This document shows positions 52,960 to 64,000 of a stretch of DNA of 64,000 nucleotides, piece by piece. The stretch is from assembly GCF_001432305.1 (NCBI RefSeq), contig NZ_KQ483358.1, forward strand, positions 308,213 to 372,212. The letters run 5' to 3'. This DNA is from Curvibacter sp. PAE-UM. Lineage in GTDB: Bacteria > Pseudomonadota > Gammaproteobacteria > Burkholderiales > Burkholderiaceae_C. Under the pieces are notes generated by a model, which was given only the letters and a program-made list of their open reading frames with translations, made no database searches and was not told where the DNA came from. Both the position numbers and the translations under genes were made by a program. Positions within the stretch are counted from its first letter, which is position 1. Every line of letters starts with the position of its first letter.

Positions 52960-53325
52960 TTATTTCTTCAGTGCTGCGGCACCCTTGCGCGGACCCTTGC
53001 GGGTACGGGCATTGGTACGCGTACGCTGACCGCGCATGGGCAGGCCACGGCGATGACGGAAGCCGCGGTAGCAGCCGATGTCCATCAAACGCTTGATGTT
53101 CATCGTAGTCTCGCGACGCAGGTCACCCTCGATGGTGATACCGGCGATCTGGTCGCGGATTTTTTCCAGATCAGAGTCGGTCAGATCCTTGATCTTCTTG
53201 GAATATGCAATGCCGCAGGCATCGCAAATCTTGCGAGCGCTCGTGCGACCGATGCCGAAGATGGCGGTCAAGCCAATTTCTGCATGCTTATGCGGCGGAA
53301 TGTTGATGCCAGCGATACGTGCCAT
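52960..53325 (-). CDS. rpsM: 30S ribosomal protein S13
   Basis: This 121-aa head protein begins [22 protein letters not shown] and ends in the basic tail [16 protein letters not shown] that contacts tRNA. It is the first gene of the alpha group, after rpmJ. Confidence 0.97.
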   Translation of the reverse strand: MARIAGINIPPHKHAEIGLTAIFGIGRTSARKICDACGIAYSKKIKDLTDSDLEKIRDQIAGITIEGDLRRETTMNIKRLMDIGCYRGFRHRRGLPMRGQRTRTNARTRKGPRKGAAALKK

Positions 53326-53349
53326 TTTCGTCCTCTATAACTCTTGCAA

Positions 53350-53463
53350 TCAGCCTTGACGCTGCTTGTGGCGGGGATCCGTGCAGATCACGCGCACCAC
53401 ACCCTTGCGGCGGATGATTTTGCAGTTGCGGCAAATTTTTTTGACCGAAGCCGAAACTCTCAT
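53350..53463 (-). CDS. rpmJ: 50S ribosomal protein L36
   Basis: This 37-aa zinc-ribbon protein reads [16 protein letters not shown] at its start and ends PRHKQRQG. It carries the Cys-Cys-Cys-His zinc set (C+ form). I found it by translating the gap between infA and rpsM, since it is below the usual ORF length. It lies 55 nt after infA and 24 nt before rpsM. Confidence 0.96.
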   Translation of the reverse strand: MRVSASVKKICRNCKIIRRKGVVRVICTDPRHKQRQG

Positions 53464-53518
53464 TTCACTCTCCTAAAACTTCTAACGCCTGATCCCAGAC
53501 TATCCGGAACCTGCAAAT

Positions 53519-53737
53519 TCATTTGGCCCTGAATACGATCCGTGCTCGCGTCAAGTCGTAAGGCGTCAACTCGACAGTCACTTTGTCACCCGGCAGGATA
53601 CGGATGTAATGCATCCGCATCTTGCCGGAAATATGTCCCAGGACGATGTGGCCGTTTTCCAGCTTCACGCGGAAGGTCGCGTTCGGCAGGTTCTCCACCA
53701 CCTCGCCCTGCATCTGAATCACATCGTCTTTCGCCAT
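53519..53737 (-). CDS. infA: translation initiation factor IF-1
   Basis: This 72-aa OB-fold protein contains [22 protein letters not shown] and [16 protein letters not shown], typical of IF-1, which blocks the A site during initiation. It lies between secY and rpmJ, 5 nt after secY. Confidence 0.97.
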   Translation of the reverse strand: MAKDDVIQMQGEVVENLPNATFRVKLENGHIVLGHISGKMRMHYIRILPGDKVTVELTPYDLTRARIVFRAK

Positions 53738-53742
53738 CTCTT

Positions 53743-55062
53743 TCAGACACCTGGCGTCGCCTTGAAATTGGCTTTCTTCAGCAGCGATTCATATTGCTGC
53801 GACATCATGTAGTTCTGCACCTGAGCCATGAAATCCATGGTCACCACCACGATGATCAGCAGCGAGGTGCCGCCGAAATAGAACGGCACGTTGTACTTCA
53901 GAATCAGAAACTCGGGCAGCAGACAGACGAAAGTGATGTAGATCGCACCGGCCATCGTCAGACGCAACAGGATGCGGTCGATGTACTTGGCGGTCTGGTC
54001 ACCCGGACGGATGCCCGGGATGAAGGCACCACCCTTTTTCAGGTTGTCGGCCGTCTCACGGCTGTTGAACACCAACGCCGTGTAGAAGAAACAGAAGAAC
54101 ACGATGGCGGAGGCGTACAGCATCACATAGATGGGCTGCCCCGGAGTCAGGCTGCTGGCGATGTCCTTGAGCCACAGCATCGAATCGCCGCTGCTGAACC
54201 AGCTCACCACGGTGGCCGGCAGCAGGATGATCGACGAAGCGAAGATGGGCGGAATCACACCGGCCATGTTCAGCTTGAGCGGCAGGTGCGAGGACTGGCC
54301 GCCATAGACCTTGTTGCCGACCTGGCGCCGCGCATAGTTCACCAGGATCTTGCGCTGGCCACGCTCGACGAACACCACGAAGTAGGTCACCAGGACCACC
54401 AGCGTCACGATGATCAAGGCGGCGATGATGCTCATGGCGCCGGTACGCACCAGCTCCAGCAAGCCACCGATCGCGCCCGGCAGACCTGCGGCGATACCGC
54501 CGAAGATCAGGATCGAGATGCCATTGCCCAAGCCACGCTCGGTGATCTGCTCACCCAGCCACATCAGGAACATGGTACCGGCCGTCAGGGTAACGACGGC
54601 CGTCATGCGGAAGCCGAAACCGGGGGCCATCACCAGGCCGGGCGAGCTCTCCAGCGCCACGGCAATGCCGAGCGACTGGAAAATCGCCAGACCCAGCGTT
54701 GCATAGCGCGTGTACTGGGTGATCTTGCGACGGCCGGCTTCGCCTTCCTTCTTGATCTGCTCGAAGGCGGGCAGCACGTAGGTCAGCAGCTGCATGATGA
54801 TCGATGCCGAGATGTACGGCATGATGCCCAGCGCAAACACCGTGAAGCGCGACAGCGCGCCACCCGAGAACATGTTGAACAGGTTCAGGATGCCGCCCTG
54901 CTGGCCGTCGAACAAGGCCTTGAGCTGGTCCGGATTGATGCCCGGCACCGGAATGTGCGCGCCAATGCGGTACACCACCAGTGCGAGCAGCAAAAATACC
55001 AGCCGGCGACGCAGGTCGCCGTACTTGCCGGTTTTTGCAATCTGAGCCGCGTTCGTTGCCAC
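53743..55062 (-). CDS. secY: preprotein translocase subunit SecY
   Basis: This 439-aa ten-helix channel protein of the Sec translocon has the early [18 protein letters not shown] segment and later [16 protein letters not shown]. Length is normal. It sits at the standard place between rplO and infA. Confidence 0.98.
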   Translation of the reverse strand: MATNAAQIAKTGKYGDLRRRLVFLLLALVVYRIGAHIPVPGINPDQLKALFDGQQGGILNLFNMFSGGALSRFTVFALGIMPYISASIIMQLLTYVLPAFEQIKKEGEAGRRKITQYTRYATLGLAIFQSLGIAVALESSPGLVMAPGFGFRMTAVVTLTAGTMFLMWLGEQITERGLGNGISILIFGGIAAGLPGAIGGLLELVRTGAMSIIAALIIVTLVVLVTYFVVFVERGQRKILVNYARRQVGNKVYGGQSSHLPLKLNMAGVIPPIFASSIILLPATVVSWFSSGDSMLWLKDIASSLTPGQPIYVMLYASAIVFFCFFYTALVFNSRETADNLKKGGAFIPGIRPGDQTAKYIDRILLRLTMAGAIYITFVCLLPEFLILKYNVPFYFGGTSLLIIVVVTMDFMAQVQNYMMSQQYESLLKKANFKATPGV

Positions 55063-55086
55063 TTGGTTCTACTCTCGATCCAGTTT

Positions 55087-55521
55087 TCAGGCCACGCTGC
55101 CGCCGGCTGCCTCGATGGCAGCCTTGGCGCCAGCGGTGGCACCGATGCCATTGAGCTTGACAGCCTTCTTGATCTCGCCGGACTTGATGACCTTGATCAC
55201 CTTGGCCAGCTCGCCGACCAGACCGGCCTGCTTGAGCGTCAGAATATCGACAGTGTCAGCGCCCAGCTGCTCCAGCGCACTGAGAGTGATCTCGGCGTTG
55301 TACTTGAGCAGATGCGACTTGAAGCCGCGCTTGGGCAGACGGCGATGCATGGGCATCTGGCCGCCTTCGAAACCGACCTTGTGGTAGCCGCCCGAACGGG
55401 ATTTCTGACCCTTGTGGCCGCGACCTGCGGTCTTGCCCAGGCCGGAGCCGATGCCGCGACCGACGCGACGCTTGGCGTGCTTGGCGCCCGCTGCGGGCTT
55501 GATGCTATTGAGTTCCATCAT
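55087..55521 (-). CDS. rplO: 50S ribosomal protein L15
   Basis: This 144-aa protein begins [41 protein letters not shown]-type Gly/Lys-rich (the printed frame starts MMELN). It is a late-assembly 23S-rRNA protein. It follows rpmD by 7 nt. Confidence 0.96.
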   Translation of the reverse strand: MMELNSIKPAAGAKHAKRRVGRGIGSGLGKTAGRGHKGQKSRSGGYHKVGFEGGQMPMHRRLPKRGFKSHLLKYNAEITLSALEQLGADTVDILTLKQAGLVGELAKVIKVIKSGEIKKAVKLNGIGATAGAKAAIEAAGGSVA

Positions 55522-55528
55522 CAGCCTC

Positions 55529-55711
55529 TCAGAGAACCTTGACCAGATAGCTGATCTTGTTGATCATGCCGCGCACAGCAGGCGAATCCTGCAGTTCGCT
55601 GACGCTGTTCAGCTTGCGCAGGCCCAGGCCACGTACGGTGGCACGGTGCGATTCCTTGCAGCCGATCGGGCTGCGAACCAGCTGCACTTTGACGGTTTGT
55701 TGCGTAGTCAT
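55529..55711 (-). CDS. rpmD: 50S ribosomal protein L30
   Basis: This 60-aa protein begins [31 protein letters not shown]-type residues and has the L30 ferredoxin-like fold length. It is short but complete, between rpsE and rplO. Confidence 0.95.
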   Translation of the reverse strand: MTTQQTVKVQLVRSPIGCKESHRATVRGLGLRKLNSVSELQDSPAVRGMINKISYLVKVL

Positions 55712-55726
55712 GTCTGAAACTCCCGA

Positions 55727-56254
55727 TTAAGCGAAGAGTTCTTCAACGGTCTTGCCGCGCTTGGCTGCCACACCCGCAGGGGTGCTGCAGTTGCTCAGCG
55801 CGTCCAGCGTGGCACGAACCATGTTGTAGGGATTGGTCGAACCGTGGCTCTTGGCCACGATGTCGGTGATGCCCATCACTTCGAAAATGGCGCGCATCGG
55901 GCCGCCGGCGATGATGCCGGTACCCTTGGGTGCCGGCGCCATCATGACGTTGGCGGCACCGTGACGGCCCATCACTTGGTGGTGCAAGGTGCCGTTCTTG
56001 AGCGACACCTTGAGCATGTTGCGGCGGGCCTCTTCCATGGCCTTCTGCACGGCAGCCGGCACTTCCTTGGATTTGCCCTTGCCCATGCCGACGCGACCGT
56101 CGCCGTCACCGACCACTGTCAGTGCTGCGAAACCCAGGATACGGCCACCCTTGACCACCTTGGTCACGCGGTTGACCGCGATCATCTTCTCGCGCAGGCC
56201 GTCCTCAGGACCCTCGGCCCCTTTGCCCTGCATCTTTGCTTGAACTTTAGCCAT
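55727..56254 (-). CDS. rpsE: 30S ribosomal protein S5
   Basis: This 175-aa protein has the S5 dsRBD-like domain ([19 protein letters not shown]) and GVAVKRGK-like end ([16 protein letters not shown]). It takes part in decoding fidelity and translocation. Order is standard after rplR. Confidence 0.97.
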   Translation of the reverse strand: MAKVQAKMQGKGAEGPEDGLREKMIAVNRVTKVVKGGRILGFAALTVVGDGDGRVGMGKGKSKEVPAAVQKAMEEARRNMLKVSLKNGTLHHQVMGRHGAANVMMAPAPKGTGIIAGGPMRAIFEVMGITDIVAKSHGSTNPYNMVRATLDALSNCSTPAGVAAKRGKTVEELFA

Positions 56255-56271
56255 CTTTAATTCCGATCTGC

Positions 56272-56637
56272 TTAGAACTGCAAGCCAGCTTCACGTGCCG
56301 CATCGGCCAGCGCCTTGACGCGGCCGTGGTACGCAAAACCTGAGCGGTCAAACGCCACCGTCTCGACGCCGGCCGCCTTGGCCTTCTCGGCGATACGCTT
56401 GCCGATCAACTGGGCTGCGGTGGCATTGCCACCCTTGCCCGAGGCGCCGAGCGACTTGCGCACGTCGGCTTCGGCCGTGGATGCACTGGCCAGAACTTTG
56501 GCGCCGTCGCCGGAGATCACGCTGGCGTAGATATGCAAATTGGTGCGGGTCACGGTCAGACGGGCCACGCCTTGCGTTGCAATGCGGATGCGGGTCTGAC
56601 GGGCCCGGCGGAGACGCTGCTCTTTCTTGGTCATCAT
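56272..56637 (-). CDS. rplR: 50S ribosomal protein L18
   Basis: This 121-aa 5S-rRNA-binding protein has [24 protein letters not shown] and ends [27 protein letters not shown]. Two ATG codons are adjacent; the first has the better spacing (7 nt) from AAGGAG. Confidence 0.96.
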   Translation of the reverse strand: MMTKKEQRLRRARQTRIRIATQGVARLTVTRTNLHIYASVISGDGAKVLASASTAEADVRKSLGASGKGGNATAAQLIGKRIAEKAKAAGVETVAFDRSGFAYHGRVKALADAAREAGLQF

Positions 56638-56648
56638 GGTGCAGCTCC

Positions 56649-57182
56649 TTATTTCTTCTTGGTCTCTTTGATCGTGACCTTCTCATCCGCATAACGGATG
56701 CCCTTGCCCTTGTAGGGCTCGGGAGGACGAACGGCACGAATTTCAGCGGCGATCTGACCGACACGCTGACGATCTGCACCCTTGATCACGATTTCCGTGG
56801 GGGCCGGGGTGGCCACCGTGATGCCCGCGGGCATCTCGATGTTCACCGGATGGGAGTAACCCACGGCCAGGTTCAGCTTGGCGCCCTGGGCCTGGGCCTT
56901 GTAACCCACGCCGATCAGCGTCAGCTTCTTTTCGAAGCCCTTGCTCACGCCGTTGACCATGTTGTTCACCAGCTGACGCATGGTGCCGCTCATGGCATTG
57001 GCTTCACGGGATTCGTTCGCGGGGGCGAAGCTCAGCTTGCCACCCTCGTTGCTCACCTTGACCAGGGCCGACTGGGTCAGCGACAGCGTGCCACCGGCAC
57101 CCTTGACGCTGATCTGATCAGCCTTGATCGAGACATCCACCCCGGTCGGGATGGCTACAGGCATTTTTCCTACGCGCGACAT
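56649..57182 (-). CDS. rplF: 50S ribosomal protein L6
   Basis: This 177-aa protein begins [19 protein letters not shown] and ends near [16 protein letters not shown], the L6 signature. It binds the sarcin-ricin region. It follows rpsH by 20 nt. Confidence 0.97.
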   Translation of the reverse strand: MSRVGKMPVAIPTGVDVSIKADQISVKGAGGTLSLTQSALVKVSNEGGKLSFAPANESREANAMSGTMRQLVNNMVNGVSKGFEKKLTLIGVGYKAQAQGAKLNLAVGYSHPVNIEMPAGITVATPAPTEIVIKGADRQRVGQIAAEIRAVRPPEPYKGKGIRYADEKVTIKETKKK

Positions 57183-57202
57183 TTCAGTTTCTCCTCAATG
57201 CC

Positions 57203-57598
57203 TTAGGCCACGTAGCAAAGCACTTCGCCGCCGACACCGGTAGCGCGAGCCTTACGATCGGTCATGACACCCTTGGGGGTGGTCACGATGGCCACGCCCA
57301 GACCGTTCTGGACCTGGGGGATGGCGTCGCGGCCCTTGTACACGCGCAGGCCGGGACGGCTCACGCGCTCGATGCGCTCGATCACCGGGCGACCGGCGTA
57401 GTACTTCAAGGCAATTTCAAGTTCGGACTTGCCACCTTCGGACTTCACCTGGAAGCCGTCAATGTAGCCCTCGTCCTTCAGTACCTGCGCGATGGCGATC
57501 TTCACTTTGGAAGAGGGCACCGACACGGAGGTCTTGGCCACCATCTGCGCGTTACGGATACGCGTCAGCAGGTCGGCGATGGGATCACTCATGCTCAT
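57203..57598 (-). CDS. rpsH: 30S ribosomal protein S8
   Basis: This 131-aa protein begins [20 protein letters not shown] and ends [11 protein letters not shown]8 binds 16S rRNA directly and in E. coli represses the spc operon at the rplE site. Confidence 0.97.
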   Translation of the reverse strand: MSMSDPIADLLTRIRNAQMVAKTSVSVPSSKVKIAIAQVLKDEGYIDGFQVKSEGGKSELEIALKYYAGRPVIERIERVSRPGLRVYKGRDAIPQVQNGLGVAIVTTPKGVMTDRKARATGVGGEVLCYVA

Positions 57599-57615
57599 CT
57601 CAAATCTCCTGTCGC

Positions 57616-57921
57616 TTACCAGCTGGCCTTGGTGACACCGGGGATGTCACCGGCAAAAGCCAACTCACGGATCTTGGCGCGAGCCAGACCGAATTGGCGG
57701 AACGTGCCACGCGGACGGCCGGTGATGGCGCAACGGTTGCGCTGGCGCGTCGGGTTGGCGTTGCGCGGCAGCTTCTGCAGACCCAGACGGGCTGCTGCAC
57801 GCTCTTCGTCGCTGCGCTTCATGTCGCTGGCGATGGCCTTGAGTTCCGCGTGTTTCTTCGCGTACTTGGCGACCAGTTTGTCTCGCTTGAGCTCGCGCTC
57901 GATCAAAGCTACTTTAGCCAC
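57616..57921 (-). CDS. rpsN: 30S ribosomal protein S14 (zinc-independent form)
   Basis: This 101-aa protein is the longer, C-minus S14 type: only one Cys is present and no zinc ribbon. It shows [28 protein letters not shown]. It lies 9 nt after rplE. Confidence 0.97.
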   Translation of the reverse strand: MAKVALIERELKRDKLVAKYAKKHAELKAIASDMKRSDEERAAARLGLQKLPRNANPTRQRNRCAITGRPRGTFRQFGLARAKIRELAFAGDIPGVTKASW

Positions 57922-57929
57922 AGGTCACC

Positions 57930-58469
57930 TCAGTTCTTGAAGGGGAATTTGAAGCCGGCGAGCAGTGCCTTGCACTCTTCGTCCGTCCGGGCCGTCGTCG
58001 TGATACTGATGTTCAGACCACGCAGGGCATCCACCTTGTCGTATTCGATTTCGGGGAAGATGATCTGTTCTTTGACGCCGATGTTGTAGTTGCCACGGCC
58101 ATCGAAGGCGCGACCGGAGATACCACGGAAGTCACGCACGCGGGGCAGGGCCACGGTGACGAAACGGTCCAGGAACTCGTACATCTGGACGCCACGCAGG
58201 GTCACCATGCAGCCAATGGCCTGGCCTTCGCGGATCTTGAAACCGGCGATGGCTTTCTTGGCCTTGGTCACGACCGGCTTCTGGCCGGCGATCTTGGTCA
58301 GGTCGCCAACGGCGTTGTCCATGACCTTCTTGTCGGCGACGGCCTCGCTCACACCCATGTTCAGGGTGATCTTGGTCAGGCGCGGCACCTGCATGGGCGA
58401 CTTGTAGCCGAACTTGGCGGTCAACTCGGGGACCACCTTCTCGCGATAGTGTTGTTGCAGACGTGCCAT
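57930..58469 (-). CDS. rplE: 50S ribosomal protein L5
   Basis: This 179-aa 5S-rRNA-binding protein has [21 protein letters not shown] and [23 protein letters not shown]. It is a standard-length gene in the spc order. Confidence 0.97.
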   Translation of the reverse strand: MARLQQHYREKVVPELTAKFGYKSPMQVPRLTKITLNMGVSEAVADKKVMDNAVGDLTKIAGQKPVVTKAKKAIAGFKIREGQAIGCMVTLRGVQMYEFLDRFVTVALPRVRDFRGISGRAFDGRGNYNIGVKEQIIFPEIEYDKVDALRGLNISITTTARTDEECKALLAGFKFPFKN

Positions 58470-58471
58470 GT

Positions 58472-58792
58472 TTATGCCACCTTGATTTCTTCGCCGCTGG
58501 ACTTGTAAACGCGAACGCGTTTGCCGTCAGCCAGCAGCTTGATGCCCACGCGGTCGGCCTTGCCGGTCGCCGCATTGAAAATGGCCACGTTGGACTGGTG
58601 GATGGGCATGGACTTCTCCACGATGCCGCCGGTCGTACCCTTCATGGGGTTGGGCTTGGTGTGCTTCTTCACCGTGTTCACGCCCTCGACCAACACATGG
58701 GTGTCGTCCTTGCGCAGCGCGATCGTGCCGCGCTTGCCCTTGTCGCGCCCGGTGAGGACGATGACTTCGTCGCCTTTGCGAATCTTGTTCAT
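58472..58792 (-). CDS. rplX: 50S ribosomal protein L24
   Basis: This 106-aa KOW-domain protein begins [22 protein letters not shown]. It initiates 50S assembly. It is 10 nt after rplN and 2 nt before rplE. Confidence 0.97.
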   Translation of the reverse strand: MNKIRKGDEVIVLTGRDKGKRGTIALRKDDTHVLVEGVNTVKKHTKPNPMKGTTGGIVEKSMPIHQSNVAIFNAATGKADRVGIKLLADGKRVRVYKSSGEEIKVA

Positions 58793-58802
58793 GGCCGTGT
58801 CC

Positions 58803-59171
58803 TTAGAGAACTTCAGGAGCCAGGGACACGATCTTCATGAACTTCTCGGTACGCAATTCGCGCGTGACCGGGCCGAAGATGCGGGTGCCGATGGGCTCCA
58901 GCTTGTTGTTGAGCAGCACGGCGGCATTGCCGTCGAACTTGACCAGCGAGCCATCGCCACGGCGGATGCCCTTGGCGGTACGGACCACCACAGCGCTGTA
59001 GATCTCGCCTTTTTTGACGCGACCACGCGGAGCGGCTTCCTTGATGCTCACCTTGATGACATCGCCAACACTGGCGTAGCGACGCTTGGAACCGCCGAGC
59101 ACCTTGATGCACAAAACGGACTTCGCGCCGGTGTTGTCGGCGACTTCTAACCGAGATTCAGTCTGGATCAT
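58803..59171 (-). CDS. rplN: 50S ribosomal protein L14 (first gene of the spc operon here)
   Basis: This 122-aa protein begins [17 protein letters not shown], the L14 start; the open frame to 59249 is extra. It is preceded not by rpsQ but by a 155-nt leader with a sigma70-like promoter, and then by glpD. The spc operon is thus disconnected from the S10 operon. Confidence 0.97.
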   Translation of the reverse strand: MIQTESRLEVADNTGAKSVLCIKVLGGSKRRYASVGDVIKVSIKEAAPRGRVKKGEIYSAVVVRTAKGIRRGDGSLVKFDGNAAVLLNNKLEPIGTRIFGPVTRELRTEKFMKIVSLAPEVL

Positions 59172-59301
59172 TTCAATATTCCCAACTTGCACCAGTAAGC
59201 ACAAGGCAAACCGGTCAGTCTTGGGCCCGTCGTCCCTGGCATGAACCACTCACGCCGCTTCCGCTGGGCAGAAACTTCAGCTTTTTCAAGCGAAGCCCGC
59301 A

Positions 59302-59330
59302 ATTGTGCCAAACAATTAGCGGGTCGTCAA
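59302..59330 (-). promoter_or_regulatory. sigma70-type promoter of the spc operon
   Basis: On the minus strand, -35 TTGACG (59330-59325), a 17-bp spacer and -10 CACAAT (59307-59302) precede rplN by about 130 nt. The -35 hexamer contains the glpD stop codon TGA, so transcription starts right at the end of glpD. The leader is about 120 nt long, with room for control. Confidence 0.78.
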
Positions 59331-60931
59331 GCGTCTTGTTCGGACGGCCAGCTTAAATAGTCCCGGGCCAAGCCCAGGAAGTCGTCCAGCGCGGGGGCTC
59401 GCCCCGTCTCCTCGGCCAGGATGGCCGCCACCCGTGGCGCCAATGATGCGGCCAAAGCCGCGTCTAGGAAAAGAAGGCGGGATCGCCGGGCAAGGACATC
59501 CTCGACAGTTAGCGCATACTCATATCTAGCCGCAAACCGCACCATGGCCTCATCCAGGCCCGGTGCCAACGCCCGCCCCGCCCCCGGCAGGGTCTGGAGC
59601 AGGGCCAACTCACTGCCATATATATGAGGGCCCGCCGGGGCAGACATGGCCGGACTTGGGGCGTTCCCAGCCGGCTCTGCCCCCACCAGTTTCAGCTGCT
59701 CACTCACACCTGCCGGCTTTTCAGGCAGCAGCCCGGCCTGGAAACAACGCGCCAGCACGTCCTCGGCCATGGCGCGGTAGGTGGTCCATTTGCCACCGGT
59801 CACGGTGACCAGGCCCGCGGCGCTGACCAGCACCGTGTGTTCGCGGCTCAGACTCCCGGTGTCAGAATCGTCGCCCGCCGGCCGGACCAGGGGGCGCAGG
59901 CCGACCCAGATGCTCTTCACATCGGCGCGGGTCGGCGCGCGCGCCAGGTAACGCGCCGCCTCGCCCAGGATGAAATCGAGCTCGGCGCGCAAGGGCCGCG
60001 GTTCGCGCGGCAGGTCGCTGCGCGGCGTGTCCGTGGTGCCCAGCACCAGCTTGCCCAGCCAGGGCACGGCGAACAGCACCCGGCCGTCAGCCGTCTTCGG
60101 CACCAGCAGTGCGTGCTCACCCGGCAGGAAATCCCGGTCCACCACCACGTGCACGCCCTGGCTGGGCGCCACCACCGGGCCGACGCTGCGCCCCAGGGCG
60201 GCGCCGTCGAGCTGGCGCAGCGCGTCAACCCAGACCCCGGTGGCGTTGACGACGCAGCGCGCACGCACCGCGTAGCCCTGCCCGCTGTCGCGATCCTCGC
60301 AGCGCAGGCCCGCCACCCGACCGTCTTCGTGCAGCAGTTGCGTCACCGCGCAGTAGTTCAGCAACAGCGCGCCCTCACGCGCGGCCGTGCGTGCCAGCGC
60401 CAGCGCCAGGCGTGCATCGTCGAACTGGCCGTCCCAGTACGACACACCGCCGCACAAACCCGCGGGCTGCAGGTTGGGCAGGGCGGTCAGCGTCTGCGCG
60501 CGGCCCAGGAAACTCGTTGCGCCCAGGCCGGCACGGCCTGCCAACAGGTCGTAAAGCTTGAGCCCGATGCCGTAGAAGGGCGTCTGCCACCAGGCATAGG
60601 ACGGCATGATGAAAGACAACTTGGATGCCAGGTGCGGCGCGTTGCGCAGCACGGTGCTGCGCTCGTGCAGCGCCTCCCGCACCAGCGAGAGATTGCCCTG
60701 CGCCAGGTAGCGCACACCGCCATGCAGCAGCTTGGTCGAGCGCGAGGACGTACCGCTGGCGAAATCGTGCGACTCCAGCAGCACGACCGAGAGGCCGCGC
60801 GCTGCGGCGTCCAGCGCCACCCCCAGGCCGGTGGCGCCGCCCCCCACGACGGCCAGGTCCCAGGTACGGGGTTCGGCCAGCCGCGCCAATAGATCGGCCC
60901 GCCGTGTGGGTAGGGGTGTCGAGGCCTGCAT
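59327..60931 (-). CDS. glpD: FAD-dependent glycerol-3-phosphate dehydrogenase (GlpD)
   Basis: This 534-aa enzyme oxidises glycerol-3-phosphate to dihydroxyacetone phosphate at the membrane, passing electrons to quinone. It has the FAD motif DLAVVGGGATGLGVALDAAARG, SRSTKLLHGGVRYL and a C-terminal alpha-helical cap. The start at 60931 (MQASTPL) lies 2 nt after the glpK stop; the open frame to 61075 overlaps glpK and was rejected. It follows glpK as a tight pair. Confidence 0.94.
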   Translation of the reverse strand: MQASTPLPTRRADLLARLAEPRTWDLAVVGGGATGLGVALDAAARGLSVVLLESHDFASGTSSRSTKLLHGGVRYLAQGNLSLVREALHERSTVLRNAPHLASKLSFIMPSYAWWQTPFYGIGLKLYDLLAGRAGLGATSFLGRAQTLTALPNLQPAGLCGGVSYWDGQFDDARLALALARTAAREGALLLNYCAVTQLLHEDGRVAGLRCEDRDSGQGYAVRARCVVNATGVWVDALRQLDGAALGRSVGPVVAPSQGVHVVVDRDFLPGEHALLVPKTADGRVLFAVPWLGKLVLGTTDTPRSDLPREPRPLRAELDFILGEAARYLARAPTRADVKSIWVGLRPLVRPAGDDSDTGSLSREHTVLVSAAGLVTVTGGKWTTYRAMAEDVLARCFQAGLLPEKPAGVSEQLKLVGAEPAGNAPSPAMSAPAGPHIYGSELALLQTLPGAGRALAPGLDEAMVRFAARYEYALTVEDVLARRSRLLFLDAALAASLAPRVAAILAEETGRAPALDDFLGLARDYLSWPSEQDA

Positions 60932-60933
60932 GC

Positions 60934-62424
<1,491 letters not shown>

Positions 62425-62495
62425 GAGGCAGCAGGTTATCGCAAACTGCGACAATCCACACCCGGATTTCACCTTGGGCGACCCAGGAACAACAC

Positions 62496-63311
62496 ATGAG
62501 CGAACGCATTGCATTCATCGGCGGCGGCAACATGGCCAGCGCCATCATCGGCGGCCTGATCAAGCAGGGTCGGCCGGCCTCGTCCTTCGAAGTGGTCGAG
62601 CCCTTTGCCGAAGCGCGCCAGGCGCTGAAAGACAAGTTTGGCATCGTCGCCCACGAACAGGCCGGGGCTTTTCTTCAGGGGGTCGGCCTGGTGGTCTGGG
62701 CCACCAAGCCGCAGACCTTCAGGGAAGCCACCGTGCCGGTGCGCGCGCACGTGGTCGGCGCCCTGCACCTGAGCGTGGCCGCCGGCATCCCCAGCGGCAG
62801 CATTGCGCGCTGGCTGGGCAGCGAGCGCGTGGTGCGCAGCATGCCGAACACCCCGGCGCTCATCGGCCTGGGCATGACCGGCCTGTACGCGCGCGGCGGC
62901 GTCACGGCACAGGACCGCACGCTGATCGAAAGCGTGACCGCCACCATGGGCGAATCGCTCTGGGTGGAGCGCGAGGAGCAGCTCGACGCCGTGACCGCAC
63001 TCTCGGGCTCCGGTCCGGCCTATGTGTTCTATTTCCTGGAAGCCATGACCAGCGCCGGCACCGAGATGGGGCTCCCCGCCGAGCAGGCCTACAAGCTGGC
63101 CGTGGAAACCTTCCGCGGCGCCAGCGCGCTGGCCAAGGCCTCAAGCGAGCCGCCCGAAGTGCTGCGCCAGCGCGTCACGTCCAAGGGTGGCACAACCTAC
63201 GCGGCCCTCACGAGCATGGACGAGAGTCAGATGAAGGCGCTGTTCGGGAAAGCACTGCACGCGGCCGAGCGGCGCGCACACGAACTGGGCGTCGAGTTCG
63301 GGAAAGATTGA
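62496..63311 (+). CDS. proC: pyrroline-5-carboxylate reductase (ProC)
   Basis: This 271-aa cytosolic enzyme makes proline from pyrroline-5-carboxylate using NAD(P)H. It has [18 protein letters not shown] (dinucleotide motif), [19 protein letters not shown] and [17 protein letters not shown]. It diverges from glpK and ends 6 nt before the convergent ubiA stop. Confidence 0.95.
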   Translation: MSERIAFIGGGNMASAIIGGLIKQGRPASSFEVVEPFAEARQALKDKFGIVAHEQAGAFLQGVGLVVWATKPQTFREATVPVRAHVVGALHLSVAAGIPSGSIARWLGSERVVRSMPNTPALIGLGMTGLYARGGVTAQDRTLIESVTATMGESLWVEREEQLDAVTALSGSGPAYVFYFLEAMTSAGTEMGLPAEQAYKLAVETFRGASALAKASSEPPEVLRQRVTSKGGTTYAALTSMDESQMKALFGKALHAAERRAHELGVEFGKD

Positions 63312-63317
63312 TCGGGT

Positions 63318-64000
63318 TCAGCGCAACGCGTAACCGGCCACGATGCCGGCGAACAGCGTGAAGCCCAGCCAGTGGTTCAGGCGGAAGGCCTTGAAACAGC
63401 CTTCGCGTGTGCGCCCGCGGATCAGGCGGTGGTGCCAGACCACCTGGGCCGTGGCCACCACCAGGGCCAGAAACCAGGGCCAGGGCGCCATGCGCTCGAC
63501 CAGCAACACGGTCCACAGCAACAGCTGAACCACATAGAAGCTCGTCACCGCCACCACGTCCCAGCGTCCGAGCGTGATGGCCGAGGTCTTCATGCCGATG
63601 CGCAGATCGTCATCCCGATCGACCATGGCGTACTCGGTGTCATAGGCCAGCACCCAGAACAGGTTGCCGATCAGCAGCCCCCAGGCCAGCGCCGACACCT
63701 CGCCACGCACGGCGGCGAAAGCCATGGGAATGCCGAAGCTGAAGGCCACGCCCAGCACGGCCTGCGGCATGGCAAAGAAGCGCTTGGCATAGGGATAGAT
63801 GATGGCCACGGCCAGCGCCGCGAAAGACCAGGCCACCGCCACGCGGTTGGTCGTGAGCACCAGGCCGAAGGCCAGCAGCGCCAGCACCGCGCCGAGCGTC
63901 AGCGCCTCACGCACCGAGACCTTGCCCGCCGTCACCGGCCGCTGCGCGGTACGCTTCACATGCTTGTCGAAGTCGCGGTCGGCCACGTCGTTGAGACAGC
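63318..64000 (-). CDS. ubiA: 4-hydroxybenzoate polyprenyltransferase UbiA (partial, 5' end off the window)
   Basis: This membrane prenyltransferase of ubiquinone synthesis runs off the right edge. The readable part has the Mg-binding motif [11 protein letters not shown] (NDxxDxxxD) at the edge, the second DxxxD-type motif [14 protein letters not shown], and several hydrophobic helices. The apparent start at 63986 is an internal GTG, not the true start. Confidence 0.93.
   Translation of the reverse strand, partial: CLNDVADRDFDKHVKRTAQRPVTAGKVSVREALTLGAVLALLAFGLVLTTNRVAVAWSFAALAVAIIYPYAKRFFAMPQAVLGVAFSFGIPMAFAAVRGEVSALAWGLLIGNLFWVLAYDTEYAMVDRDDDLRIGMKTSAITLGRWDVVAVTSFYVVQLLLWTVLLVERMAPWPWFLALVVATAQVVWHHRLIRGRTREGCFKAFRLNHWLGFTLFAGIVAGYALR

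Overview
The window looks like chromosomal DNA of a high-GC betaproteobacterium, most likely Burkholderiales and probably Comamonadaceae-like. The basis is the codon and GC character, the many solute-binding proteins of the ABC-branched-chain, Bug/TctC and TRAP types, the acyl-CoA ligase embedded in a liv operon, the fused cobalamin mutase IcmF and the sequences of the ribosomal proteins. No species was identified. There is no rRNA, CRISPR array, prophage or insertion sequence; one tRNA (initiator fMet) is present.

Layout. (1) 7-7193: a minus-strand branched-chain-type ABC operon (acyl-CoA ligase, livG, livH, livM, binding protein; livF is presumably beyond the left edge) diverges from a Crp/Fnr regulator, with a dyad between them. 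(2) 7176-13222: a PQQ-related block. A TonB receptor closely resembling the PQQ importer PqqU/YncD is translationally coupled to a monohaem cytochrome c. Two divergent PQQ-type sugar (sorbosone-like) dehydrogenases follow, each with a downstream cytochrome c and an intrinsic terminator at the dehydrogenase/cytochrome junction. (3) 13260-16217: pseudouridine synthase and htpG, the latter behind a heat-shock-type promoter. (4) 16402-20991: a second, complete liv-type ABC operon whose LivF carries Arg instead of the Walker A Lys. (5) 21095-24391: a lower-GC accessory stretch with a tautomerase, two small membrane proteins and an AlbA_2/Schlafen-type ATPase-like protein. (6) 24525-28499: lipase lipoprotein, ModA-like protein without signal peptide, Bug-type binding protein, lipoprotein of unknown function. 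(7) 28643-33204: a signalling group of SrkA kinase, HD-GYP protein, Ser/Thr kinase fused to UspA, and a coupled metallophosphoesterase. (8) 33345-37356: GMC oxidoreductase, small conserved-looking protein, TehA-type channel, DUF6352-type protein.

(9) 37360-45516: fused isobutyryl-CoA-type mutase behind a perfect 22-bp palindrome, a TRAP transporter with an enlarged DctM, and a divergent, apparently exported FAH-family hydrolase. (10) 45630-49972: persulfide dioxygenase-rhodanese fusion, CoaX, M20 amidohydrolase, orphan ABC binding protein. (11) 50084-59171: initiator tRNA and the complete alpha and spc ribosomal-protein operons (rplN to rplQ). The S10-operon end (rpsQ, rpmC) does not precede rplN; glpK-glpD do. 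(12) 59327-64000: glpD, glpK, proC and a partial ubiA.

How it fits together. Much of the window is uptake of small organic acids or amino acids and their oxidation: two liv systems, TRAP, Bug and orphan binding proteins, acyl-CoA ligase and IcmF. A periplasmic PQQ oxidation module appears to pair cofactor scavenging (PqqU) with two candidate PQQ enzymes and dedicated c-type cytochromes; no PQQ biosynthesis gene lies in the window. Regulatory DNA that can be read directly includes good sigma70-like promoters for spc and tRNA-fMet, a sigma32-like promoter for htpG, several intrinsic terminators, hairpins after two binding-protein genes, and an 18-bp dyad that occurs twice (22581 and 28580).
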